DNA of 64,000 nt from the NCBI GenBank assembly GCA_964615305.1, contig CAZTNA010000014.1:12002-76001 (forward strand). Direction: 5' to 3'. Under the pieces are notes generated by a model. That model did not search any database and was not told where the DNA came from. It was given only the letters and a program-made list of their open reading frames with translations. Positions 16,034 to 22,898 of this stretch are shown here, in pieces (the stretch's first letter is position 1; every line of letters begins with the position of its first letter). This DNA is from Bog-950 sp964615305. Lineage in GTDB: Bacteria; Bacteroidota; Bacteroidia; Chitinophagales; LD1. The position numbers and the translations under genes are program-made.

Positions 16034-17110
16034 ATGATAAGCATCGAAAGAATATCACAACTCTTACATGAAAGCTTAACGGCTTCATTAAATCCGACAT
16101 TAACTTTGTTGGTAGAGATGGCGATAGTTGGCGTTCTTGTCATCGGTTTGTTCGCAGTGCTTGGTTTGGTTTTGGTTTTTATGGAAAGAAAAGTTTCTGC
16201 TTACATGCAGATTCGTTTGGGGCCGAACAGAGTAGGTTATAAAGGTGTAGCACAAACCGCTGCCGATACATTGAAACTCTTAATTAAAGAAGGGCTTACT
16301 CCCGATGGTGCCGATAAATTTTTGTTCAACCTCGCACCGTTGCTGGTAATTGTTGTGGCAATGCTCATCATGGCGCCTATCGCTTTCACCAAAGGTTTCC
16401 AGATGTGGGACGTTAACATTGGTGTGTTGTATGTAAGCGCGGTGAGCAGCGTGAGCGTAATCGGTATTTTGATGGCGGGCTGGGCGAGCAACAATAAGTA
16501 TTCGCTGCTGGGCGCTATGCGCAGCGGTGCACAGATTGTAAGTTACGAACTAAGCGCGGGGCTTTCGCTCCTCACCATCGTCATCTTCACCGGTTCACTT
16601 TCCATTAACGACATCATCGCATCGCAGCAAAACGGCTGGTGGATTTTCAAAGGGCACATTCCCGCGCTCATCTCATTTGTCATTTTCATTATTGCGGTAA
16701 CCGCAGAAACCAACCGCGCACCGTTCGATTTAGCGGAAGCCGAAAGTGAACTCACAGCCGGTTTTCACACCGAGTATTCGGGAATGAAATTCGCGCTGTT
16801 CTTTCTGGCAGAATACGTAAACATATTTATTGTGTGCTCGATTGCTGCCACCATTTTCCTCGGAGGATGGATGCCGTTTCATGTCGGCAACTTAGAGGCG
16901 GTGAACCGTGTGTTTGATTTTATACCGGGCATTGTGTGGTTCTTCAGCAAAGTATTCTTCCTCATCTTTCTCATCATGTGGTTCCGCTGGACTTTCCCGC
17001 GCCTACGCATTGACCAACTGCTGAATTTAGAGTGGAAGTATCTTTTGCCGATTGCGATGTTTAATCTATTATTAACTACAATAGTGGCGATTATGGGATG
17101 GTATTTTTAA
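16034..17110 (+). CDS. nuoH: NADH-quinone oxidoreductase subunit H
   Basis: 358 residues with eight or nine membrane helices. Family motifs: LVFMERKVSAYMQIRLGPNRVGYKG (in pieces ERKVSAYMQIRLGPNRVG), the quinone-chamber loop ETNRAPFDLAEAESELTAGF, then HTEYSGMKFALFFLAEY. The ATG at 16034 is preferred over 15989, whose extra 15 codons are translated repeat. NuoH links the quinone site to the membrane arm. All expected acidic residues in the loop are visible. Confidence 0.95.
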   Translation: MISIERISQLLHESLTASLNPTLTLLVEMAIVGVLVIGLFAVLGLVLVFMERKVSAYMQIRLGPNRVGYKGVAQTAADTLKLLIKEGLTPDGADKFLFNLAPLLVIVVAMLIMAPIAFTKGFQMWDVNIGVLYVSAVSSVSVIGILMAGWASNNKYSLLGAMRSGAQIVSYELSAGLSLLTIVIFTGSLSINDIIASQQNGWWIFKGHIPALISFVIFIIAVTAETNRAPFDLAEAESELTAGFHTEYSGMKFALFFLAEYVNIFIVCSIAATIFLGGWMPFHVGNLEAVNRVFDFIPGIVWFFSKVFFLIFLIMWFRWTFPRLRIDQLLNLEWKYLLPIAMFNLLLTTIVAIMGWYF

Positions 17111-17537
17111 TTGCGGATTTCGAATTGACAATTGCGAATTGAAAAACAGAAATGGTGAACGCAGACGAGTTAAAAAAGAGAACAAAACAGTTTGCGTTGC
17201 GAGTGATAAAAATGGTGAGAAGTTTGCCGAAGACGAGAGAAGCAGATGAGATTGGAAAACAATTGTTGCGAAGTGCAACTTCGGTGGCGGCAAATTACAG
17301 AGCAGCGTGCAGAGCGAGGTCACAAGCGGATTTTATTTCTAAGGTAACCATAGTTGAAGAAGAATGTGATGAGTCGGCTCTTTGGATGGAATTAGTTATT
17401 GAATCAGAAATTTTGAAAAAAGCACAGATTGAACCTTTATTAAATGAAACAATTGAATTGACGGCAATTTTTACGGCAAGCGGGAAGACCGCGCGTCAAA
17501 ACAAAAATTCGCAATCGTCAATTCGCAATTCGAAATA
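17109..17537 (+). mobile_element. IVS-like element 2: four-helix-bundle gene bracketed by family B inverted repeats
   Basis: The left arm 17109-17145 contains gaattgacaattgcgaatt. The inverted right arm 17505-17537 reads, on the minus strand, gaattgacgattgcgaatt, so they differ at one base over 19. The arm unit (attgcgaattg) is unrelated to family A. The left arm starts within the nuoH stop region and the right arm supplies the last codons of the enclosed gene. Confidence 0.6.
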
Positions 17538-17538
17538 A
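17152..17538 (+). CDS. Four-helix-bundle protein (23S rRNA intervening-sequence family), copy 2
   Basis: 128 residues. Family features: FALRVIKMVRSLPKTREADE in helix 1, then GKQLLRSATSVAANYRAACR (the conserved small-residue turn and second helix), then ADFISKVTIVEEECDESALW and a last amphipathic helix. The C-terminal tail NSQSSIRNSK is encoded by the right family B repeat, so the repeat has become part of the coding sequence. The stop overlaps the nuoI ATG by one base. It is only distantly similar to copies 1 and 3. Confidence 0.85.
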   Translation: MVNADELKKRTKQFALRVIKMVRSLPKTREADEIGKQLLRSATSVAANYRAACRARSQADFISKVTIVEEECDESALWMELVIESEILKKAQIEPLLNETIELTAIFTASGKTARQNKNSQSSIRNSK

Positions 17539-18008
17539 TGTTCATACCAGAATACATAAAAACGGTCTATTCAGCATGCAAGTCGCTATTAAGCGGGATG
17601 AGAATGACCGGCTACTATTTCTTCAATCACAAGGAGATTATCACGCAGCAGTATCCGGATGTAAAACAAGAATTGCCGGAGCGGTTTCGGGGCGAAGTAG
17701 TATTGATTCACGATGAAAAGAACGAACACCGCTGCACCGGCTGCACGGCTTGCGAGTTGGCTTGTCCGAATGCCACTATCAAAATTGTAACGAAGATGGA
17801 TGTGCAACCGGACGGCAAGAAGAAGAAGGCGCTCGACACATTTGTATATCACCTGGAACTTTGCACTATGTGCAACTTATGTATTGAAGCATGCCCGACA
17901 AGTGCGATAAAAATGGCGCAGACGTTTGAGCATAGTGTGTATGACCGCAGCCAACTGACGAAGAAGTTGAACGCACCGGGAAGCAAACTGATGGAAGGAG
18001 TGGAATAA
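17538..18008 (+). CDS. nuoI: NADH-quinone oxidoreductase subunit I
   Basis: 156 residues with the two 4Fe-4S motifs of NuoI: CTGCTACELACPNATI and CTMCNLCIEACPTSAIKM, which hold clusters N6a and N6b. The segment ERFRGEVVLIHDE upstream is also typical. The ATG overlaps the stop of the four-helix gene (taatg), so translation may be coupled to this foreign-looking gene. The end of the gene is followed by an empty family B repeat pair. Confidence 0.94.
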   Translation: MFIPEYIKTVYSACKSLLSGMRMTGYYFFNHKEIITQQYPDVKQELPERFRGEVVLIHDEKNEHRCTGCTACELACPNATIKIVTKMDVQPDGKKKKALDTFVYHLELCTMCNLCIEACPTSAIKMAQTFEHSVYDRSQLTKKLNAPGSKLMEGVE

Positions 18009-18010
18009 AA

Positions 18011-18077
18011 ATTTTGGATTTCGAATTTTCAATTGCGGATTGAAATTCAATTCGCAATCGGCAATCCGAAATTCGTA
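18011..18077. repeat. Family B inverted repeat pair, no gene inside
   Basis: The left arm (18011-18044, ...ggatttcgaattttcaattg...) and the right arm (18046-18077, ...gcaatccgaaattcgtaa) are inverted copies separated by almost no loop. It fills the nuoI-nuoJ spacer. It equals the arms of element 2 with the gene removed. Confidence 0.75.
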
Positions 18078-18087
18078 ATAAACAAAG

Positions 18088-18603
18088 ATGGAATTCAGAG
18101 ATATAATTTTTTACCTGCTTGGAACGCTGATACTCGTTAGCGGGCTTCTTGCCGTTACCTCGCGCCAGATTTTCCGCTCGGCTATTTATCTGCTGTTCTG
18201 CATGATTGGAATCGCGGGTTTGTATTTCTGGCTGCAATACGAGTTCATTGCGGCTGTGCAGATTGTAGTTTACGTGGGCGGCATTGTGGTACTCATCATC
18301 TTCTCCATTTTTCTTACGCACCGGGTTGGAAGTGATTTGCCTGCGCCCGAATACAAGCGGACGCTCTTTGCAGGTCTTGCGAGTTTGTTTGCGTTCCTAC
18401 TTTTCTGGAGTGTGATTAAGCGCAACGAATTTTTTGGCGAGCAACCAAGCGGAGAATTAAGTGTGAAACGAATTGGCGAAGAAATGCTGAACTATAACCA
18501 AGGAGGATTTGTGTTGCCGTTTGAAGTGGTTTCAATTCTTCTTCTCGCTGCCATGATTGGATGTATTGTAATTGCCATGCGCACTAAACCCGAAACCAAT
18601 TGA
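18088..18603 (+). CDS. nuoJ: NADH-quinone oxidoreductase subunit J
   Basis: 171 residues with five membrane helices. Family features: FRSAIYLLFCMIGIAGLYFWL and AAVQIVVYVGGIVVLIIFSIF, the latter being the conserved kinked helix (TM3) of NuoJ. The C-terminal helix LLLAAMIGCIVIAMR completes it. The stop overlaps nuoK by 4 bp, the only junction in the cluster besides nuoI without repeat sequence. Confidence 0.94.
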   Translation: MEFRDIIFYLLGTLILVSGLLAVTSRQIFRSAIYLLFCMIGIAGLYFWLQYEFIAAVQIVVYVGGIVVLIIFSIFLTHRVGSDLPAPEYKRTLFAGLASLFAFLLFWSVIKRNEFFGEQPSGELSVKRIGEEMLNYNQGGFVLPFEVVSILLLAAMIGCIVIAMRTKPETN

Positions 18604-18914
18604 TGGAAACAGGACTCACACAATTACTTTTTCTCTCCACCGCGCTCTTCTTCATTGGCGTGTATGGTTTCCTTACGCGCAGAAACATGATAACAATGCT
18701 GATGGCAGTGGAGATAATGTTGAATGCCGTGAACATCAACTTCGTGGCGTTCAATAAATATTTGTGGGGTGGAAAACTTGACGGAGTTTTTTTCACCATT
18801 TTCATTATTGCCATTGCTGCTGCCGAAGCGGCTGTGGCTATTGCAATCGTCATCAACATTTACCGCAACTATTCGAGCATTGATGTTGAAGATGCCGACT
18901 CATTGAAATTATAA
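18600..18914 (+). CDS. nuoK: NADH-quinone oxidoreductase subunit K
   Basis: 104 residues, three membrane helices, the usual NuoK size. The conserved Glu of TM2 is in MLMAVEIMLNAVNINFVAF, and a second Glu is in AIAAAEAAVAIAIVINIYR. NuoK belongs to the proton-pumping membrane arm. It overlaps nuoJ by 4 bp. Confidence 0.94.
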   Translation: MMETGLTQLLFLSTALFFIGVYGFLTRRNMITMLMAVEIMLNAVNINFVAFNKYLWGGKLDGVFFTIFIIAIAAAEAAVAIAIVINIYRNYSSIDVEDADSLKL

Positions 18915-18919
18915 AACAG

Positions 18920-19373
18920 AATATCGAACACCGAATATTGAATAATGAATAACGAAGTGAAATCAGCAAAGAAGTTCGACCTTGAAGAAAGGCTGATTGA
19001 TTTTGCTGTAACGATTTTAGAAGTTGGAGAATCGTTATTCAATACACGTGCAGGAAATCATATCGGTGGTCAGATTGTTCGTTCCGGTTCTTCACCTGCT
19101 CTGAATTATGGCGAAGCACAAAGTGCAGAATCGAGAAATGATTTCGTTCATAAATTCAAAATCATTTTGAAAGAACTTAGAGAGACGAATATTTCATTGA
19201 AGATTATAAAGCGAAAACCATTAACTAAGAAAACTGAACTGGTAGATAAAGCAGCGAAAGAGTGCAACGAGTTGATTTCAATTTTTGTAAAGAGCATAGA
19301 AACAGCAACCATAAACAAGTTAAAGGCATCTTAATTCGAAATTCGATGTTCGACATTCATTATTCGATATTCA
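18920..19373 (+). mobile_element. IVS-like element 3: four-helix-bundle gene bracketed by family C inverted repeats
   Basis: The left arm 18920-18958 (aatatcgaacaccgaata...) and the right arm 19335-19373 (...cattattcgatattcaa) are inverted copies of a third unit, gaa(c/t)a(t/c)cgaata. The left arm contains the ATG and first codons of the enclosed gene. The right arm starts directly at its stop and ends 1 bp before the nuoL ATG. Confidence 0.6.
18945..19334 (+). CDS. Four-helix-bundle protein (23S rRNA intervening-sequence family), copy 3
   Basis: 129 residues. Family features: FDLEERLIDFAVTILEVGESL in pieces, then GGQIVRSGSSPALNYGEAQSAES, which is the signature turn of the family, then DFVHKFKIILKELRETNISL and a final helix ELISIFVKSIET. 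The start MNNEVK is encoded by the left family C arm. Sequence identity to copies 1 and 2 is low, so the three genes are not recent duplicates of each other. Function unknown. Confidence 0.85.
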   Translation: MNNEVKSAKKFDLEERLIDFAVTILEVGESLFNTRAGNHIGGQIVRSGSSPALNYGEAQSAESRNDFVHKFKIILKELRETNISLKIIKRKPLTKKTELVDKAAKECNELISIFVKSIETATINKLKAS

Positions 19374-19374
19374 A

Positions 19375-21309
19375 ATGACAAACGTTTTACAAATAGCGTT
19401 CATACCACTTCTACCACTAATCTCATTTTTAGTGTTGGGTCTCTTCGGCAAAAACCGTTTCAAATCTACCGGAGGAATTATCGGCACAATATCGTTGGGT
19501 GCATCAGCTTTGTTGTCACTGCTTACTGCTTACAACTACTTTTTTGTTTCAGGAAAAGTAAATGGCGTTTATAAGAAGATTAACGCACTGAATATTACAT
19601 GGCTTGAATTCGCGCCCGGTGTTTCTATTGACCTCGGCTTGCTGCTCGACCCTATTTCGGTGATGATGTTAGTGGTTGTCACTTTCGTTTCGCTGATGGT
19701 TCACATCTACTCGCTCGGCTACATGAAAGGCGAAGAACGCTTCTCTACTTTCTATTCGTTCCTTTCGCTGTTTACTTTTTCCATGCTGGGGCTAGTGCTA
19801 AGCAGCAACATTTTCCAGATTTACATTTTCTGGGAACTGGTAGGCGTTTCATCGTTCCTGCTCATCGGTTTTTATTTCAACAAACAATCGGCACTGGCGG
19901 CTGCCAAGAAAGCATTCATTGTTACGCGCTTTGCCGATTTGGGTTTTCTCATCGGCATTCTCATTCTTTCGTTTCATGCAGAAACGCTCGACTTCGCCAC
20001 TTTAATTCAGCGGCTCACTGATGCTAACTCACCGCAATTGCATTCTGCCATCACCGGTGGGTTGTTTGGCATCAGCGCGCTCACATGGGGATTGCTGCTG
20101 GTGTTTATCGGAGGTGCGGGAAAGAGCGCCATGTTTCCGCTGCACATCTGGCTGCCCGATGCTATGGAAGGCCCCACTCCGGTTTCGGCATTGATTCACG
20201 CAGCTACGATGGTGGTGGCGGGTGTTTATCTGGTGGCGCGTTTGTTTCCGGTGTTTGCCATTTCGTGCCCCGGTGCGCTGCAGGTAGTGGCGTATGTGGG
20301 TGCGCTTTCTGCGCTGTTTGCTGCGGTGATTGCCTGCACGCAAACCGACATCAAGCGCGTGCTGGCGTATAGCACCATGAGTCAGATTGGTTACATGATG
20401 TTTGCGCTCGGTGTTTCTGGTTACGGTGGCGAGCACGGTTTGGGTTTTACCGCTTCCATGTTTCACCTGTTTACGCACGCCATGTTTAAGGCGCTGCTTT
20501 TCCTCGGTGCGGGTGCGGTGATTCACTATGTGCACAGCAACGATATGGGCGATATGGGCGGACTGCGCAAACAAATGCCTGTAACGCACCTCACGTTTTT
20601 GATTGCGTGTCTGGCGATTGCCGGTGTGCCACCGCTCAGCGGATTTTTCAGCAAGGAAGAAATTCTCACCGCTGCTTTTCACAGCGATAAGCTGATTTAC
20701 GGCATGGCACTTTTCACTGCGGGCTTGACTGCGTTTTACATGTTCCGTCTTTACTTTTCTATTTTCTGGAAGAAAGATTTTGACGCGCACCACAGCGATG
20801 AACATCACGGTGAAGCGCCTTTTGCTATGAAATTGCCGTTGATGATCTTAGGTGTAATGGCAGTGGTTGCCGGTTTCGTTCCGTTCGGGAGTTTTGTGAG
20901 CAGCGATGGCGAAGCCCTGCACAGCGAATTTCATTTAACCATGGCGATTGCTCCGATTGCATTCGGCTTGATTGGAATTTTTGTGGCACTGCTGATGTAT
21001 AAGAGTGAAAACGATAAACCCGCGAAAGTTGCTGCTGTTTTTGCCAGTTTGTATCAAAGTGCTTACCGCAAGTTTTATGTGGATGAGGTTTACCTGTTCA
21101 TCACCAAGCGCGTGATTTTTAATTTGATTGGAAGGCCATCTGCATGGATGGATAAAAACGTGGTGAACGGCTTGGTAGATGCAGGCGGCATGTTTGCTCA
21201 GGACAGCAGCGATGAGCTAAGCGTTTGGCAAAGCGGCAAACTACAAGCGTATGCTGTTTGGTTTTTGGTGGGAGTGATTGCGTTAGTGATTGCTTTTGTG
21301 TTTATATAA
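19375..21309 (+). CDS. nuoL: NADH-quinone oxidoreductase subunit L
   Basis: 644 residues with 14-16 membrane helices. Family features: the IYIFWELVGVSSFLLIGFYF segment with the key Glu of TM5, GGAGKSAMFPLHIWLPDAMEGPTPVSALIHAATMV (Lys and His of the proton path), and a C-terminal lateral-helix region. It is the last nuo gene here; nuoM and nuoN, normally next, are missing and a repeat-flanked GIY-YIG gene follows. Confidence 0.95.
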   Translation: MTNVLQIAFIPLLPLISFLVLGLFGKNRFKSTGGIIGTISLGASALLSLLTAYNYFFVSGKVNGVYKKINALNITWLEFAPGVSIDLGLLLDPISVMMLVVVTFVSLMVHIYSLGYMKGEERFSTFYSFLSLFTFSMLGLVLSSNIFQIYIFWELVGVSSFLLIGFYFNKQSALAAAKKAFIVTRFADLGFLIGILILSFHAETLDFATLIQRLTDANSPQLHSAITGGLFGISALTWGLLLVFIGGAGKSAMFPLHIWLPDAMEGPTPVSALIHAATMVVAGVYLVARLFPVFAISCPGALQVVAYVGALSALFAAVIACTQTDIKRVLAYSTMSQIGYMMFALGVSGYGGEHGLGFTASMFHLFTHAMFKALLFLGAGAVIHYVHSNDMGDMGGLRKQMPVTHLTFLIACLAIAGVPPLSGFFSKEEILTAAFHSDKLIYGMALFTAGLTAFYMFRLYFSIFWKKDFDAHHSDEHHGEAPFAMKLPLMILGVMAVVAGFVPFGSFVSSDGEALHSEFHLTMAIAPIAFGLIGIFVALLMYKSENDKPAKVAAVFASLYQSAYRKFYVDEVYLFITKRVIFNLIGRPSAWMDKNVVNGLVDAGGMFAQDSSDELSVWQSGKLQAYAVWFLVGVIALVIAFVFI

Positions 21310-21314
21310 AAAGA

Positions 21315-21357
21315 GTTGTCATTGCGAGGAAGCCCGGCTTTGCGGGCTGACGAAGCA
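21315..21357 (+). repeat. GTCATTGCGAGG-type interspersed repeat, left copy
   Basis: Reads ttgtcattgcgaggaagc, then an internal hairpin cccggctttgcgggc, then gacgaagcaa. The gtcattgcgagg...gaagcaa(cc) form is a dispersed repeat seen in many Bacteroidota. Inverted ends recur at 21886-21901 and 22033-22050, after the GIY-YIG gene. Confidence 0.75.
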
Positions 21358-21416
21358 AACTTCAACTTTGTGATTAAATAGATTGAACCATAGCAAACGT
21401 AACCAAGGTAGGACTG

Positions 21417-21725
21417 GTGCAAACCGAATACTTTGTTTACATCATGACGAACAAAGGCAACAATGTTTTTTACACAGGTGTTACAAGCGATTTGCAAATG
21501 CGTTGCGAAGAGCACATCACCAAAAAATATCCAAACAGTTTCACGGCAAAGTATAACGTGAACAAGTTGGTTTACTACGAGCGGTTGGGTGATATTAATG
21601 AAGCGATTGCACGTGAAAAACAAATCAAAGGTGGAAGCAGACAGAAGAAAATTGATTTGATAAAGCTGAACAACCCGATGTGGAATGATTTGTATGAAAA
21701 GACGATTGCGCAGTGGAATAAATGA
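21417..21725 (+). CDS. GIY-YIG nuclease-domain protein
   Basis: 102 residues, GTG start. The UvrC-like single-domain GIY-YIG core is clear: YFVYIMTNKGNNVFYTGVTSDL gives the VYI...YTG strand pair, followed by RCEEHITKKYPNSFTAKYNV, LVYYERLGDINEAIAREKQIKG with the catalytic Glu, and a basic C terminus. Stand-alone proteins of this type are common in Bacteroidota, and their role is unknown. It lies between copies of the GTCATTGCGAGG repeat, downstream of nuoL, on the same strand. Confidence 0.85.
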   Translation: MQTEYFVYIMTNKGNNVFYTGVTSDLQMRCEEHITKKYPNSFTAKYNVNKLVYYERLGDINEAIAREKQIKGGSRQKKIDLIKLNNPMWNDLYEKTIAQWNK

Positions 21726-22051
21726 AACGAGGTTGTCATTGCAACAAAAAGAGTGTCATTGCGAGGGCTTTTCAATAAATAATAAACGAGTAAAGCCCGA
21801 AGCAACCTTCGTTGATGTGGTTTTTAAAAGACAAATATGAAGGTTGCTTCAAAGAATAACGCTAATTGATTTTCAAAAGAATTCTTTTCGCAATGACAGT
21901 TGTTTGTTTTGTGATTAGTTTTAAAACATAAAGACAAATCGGAAGGTTGCTTCAGAAAATACTTGTTTGATTTTAAAGGAATTTTATTCGTGGCGCTTAT
22001 ATTTATTTAATGGAACTCATGAACTTACGTTTCCTCGCAATGACAGTCACC
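21726..22051. repeat. Right-hand block of GTCATTGCGAGG repeats
   Basis: Holds two plus-oriented gtcattgc copies (21734, 21755), a gaagcaaccttc/gaaggttgcttc inverted pair (21809-21820, 21839-21850), and two inverted ends ttcgcaatgacagt (21887-21900) and cctcgcaatgacagt (22033-22047). Two segments, 21831-21890 and 21933-21990, are diverged direct copies of each other (both begin gacaaat..gaaggttgcttca). No gene is seen here. Confidence 0.7.
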
Positions 22052-22166
22052 ACAAAAAATTTCAGCAACCCCCATCATCATAAAAATAAATTGAGATAAA
22101 CTTCTCTCTCTTAGTTCTTCTTCCGGTTGTTTGCAAAGTGTAACACAGTTTCTGCTTACTTGTCCT

Positions 22167-22499
22167 TCACCCCTCCCCTCTCAACAACAACCTCTGCTTC
22201 TGTTCTTGCTTTTTTCTTTCTTCTTCTAAGGCAGCGGCTGTCATTTGTTCGGCTTCGTTAATTAAATCGCCCAGCGACAAGTTGGTGGCTTTGCATTTTC
22301 TGCGAAAGGTGAGAATCTTAGAGTTAAACATCTGTTTTTTATCACGATTCAGATTGGAGTAATCGAAATGCGTATTGCCATTTACAATATGGGTGTGCGT
22401 CAGGTTATTATCCGTCATCTTCTGTTCAAAAACCTTGTGATACATCTCCAGAAAAAGTTCTTCCTCGTCTGTAACTACCTCTTTTGGTTTCTTTTCCAT
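22167..22499 (-). CDS. Hypothetical protein with charged C-terminal helix
   Basis: About 110 residues from the ATG at 22499; the frame could also start at 22544. It is acidic and basic by turns (MEKKPKEVVTDEEELFLEMY, then LTHTHIVNGNTHFDYSNL) and ends with a coiled-coil-like helix EEERKKQEQKQRLL. No family recognised. It is divergent from the tandem-repeat ORF and close to the interspersed repeats. Confidence 0.5.
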   Translation of the reverse strand: MEKKPKEVVTDEEELFLEMYHKVFEQKMTDNNLTHTHIVNGNTHFDYSNLNRDKKQMFNSKILTFRRKCKATNLSLGDLINEAEQMTAAALEEERKKQEQKQRLLLRGEG

Positions 22500-22632
22500 G
22501 AAGCCAAAATGTGTGTTGGGGTAAAAACTGCACTTGTCATACATGACCAGCAGGGCGGTGGCCCTCTGCTTTAGATTTGTTGTAGCAGAACAACACTGAT
22601 GCTTTTAAACAACAAGCACCCCGGCAGTAAAA

Positions 22633-22881
22633 ATGAATACAGCTAGCCCTTTTCCGAACTCAGTTACCCCGATTCTGAACTCAGGTATCGCCTTTCCGAA
22701 CACGGTTACCCCGATTCTGAACTCAGGTATCGCCTTTCCGAACACGGTTGCCCCGATTCTGAACTCAGGTATCGGCTTTCAGAACACGGTTGCCGCGATT
22801 CTGAACTCAGATATCGGCTTTCCGAACACAGTGGTCGCCATTCCTACATCGTTTTTACAACAAACCATCATAATTCATTAA
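22633..22881 (+). CDS. Short ORF built of a 14-residue tandem repeat
   Basis: 82 residues, nearly all five copies of a 14-residue unit (FPNTVTPILNSGIA and variants), one per 42-bp DNA repeat. It has no signal peptide and ends 17 bp before the downstream Fn3-like gene. It may be a real small protein, a leader, or only the translation of a DNA repeat that stays open because 42 is a multiple of 3. The changes between copies include silent and non-silent ones. Confidence 0.35.
   Translation: MNTASPFPNSVTPILNSGIAFPNTVTPILNSGIAFPNTVAPILNSGIGFQNTVAAILNSDIGFPNTVVAIPTSFLQQTIIIH
22652..22845 (+). repeat. 42-bp tandem repeat, about 4.6 copies
   Basis: Copies start at 22652, 22694, 22736, 22778 and 22820, each beginning ttc(c/a)gaac and containing gattctgaactcaggtatcg. 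Spacing is exactly 42 bp. Divergence is a few bases per copy. Confidence 0.9.
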
Positions 22882-22898
22882 AACTAAAACCAACTAAC

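Noticed and set aside
12780..19373. CRISPR array
   Set aside because: Repeats are inverted, diverged and separated by genes, not regular direct repeats with unique spacers.
20029..20808. 259-codon minus-strand frame within nuoL
   Set aside because: It is antisense to a well-conserved membrane subunit in a GC-rich gene; composition (His/Arg-rich) is an artefact of the reverse strand.
12429..21309. nuoC-nuoD fusion
   Set aside because: The two genes are separate frames with a membrane protein gene and repeats between them.
22652..22845. CRISPR array at the 42-bp repeat
   Set aside because: Copies are contiguous with no spacers.
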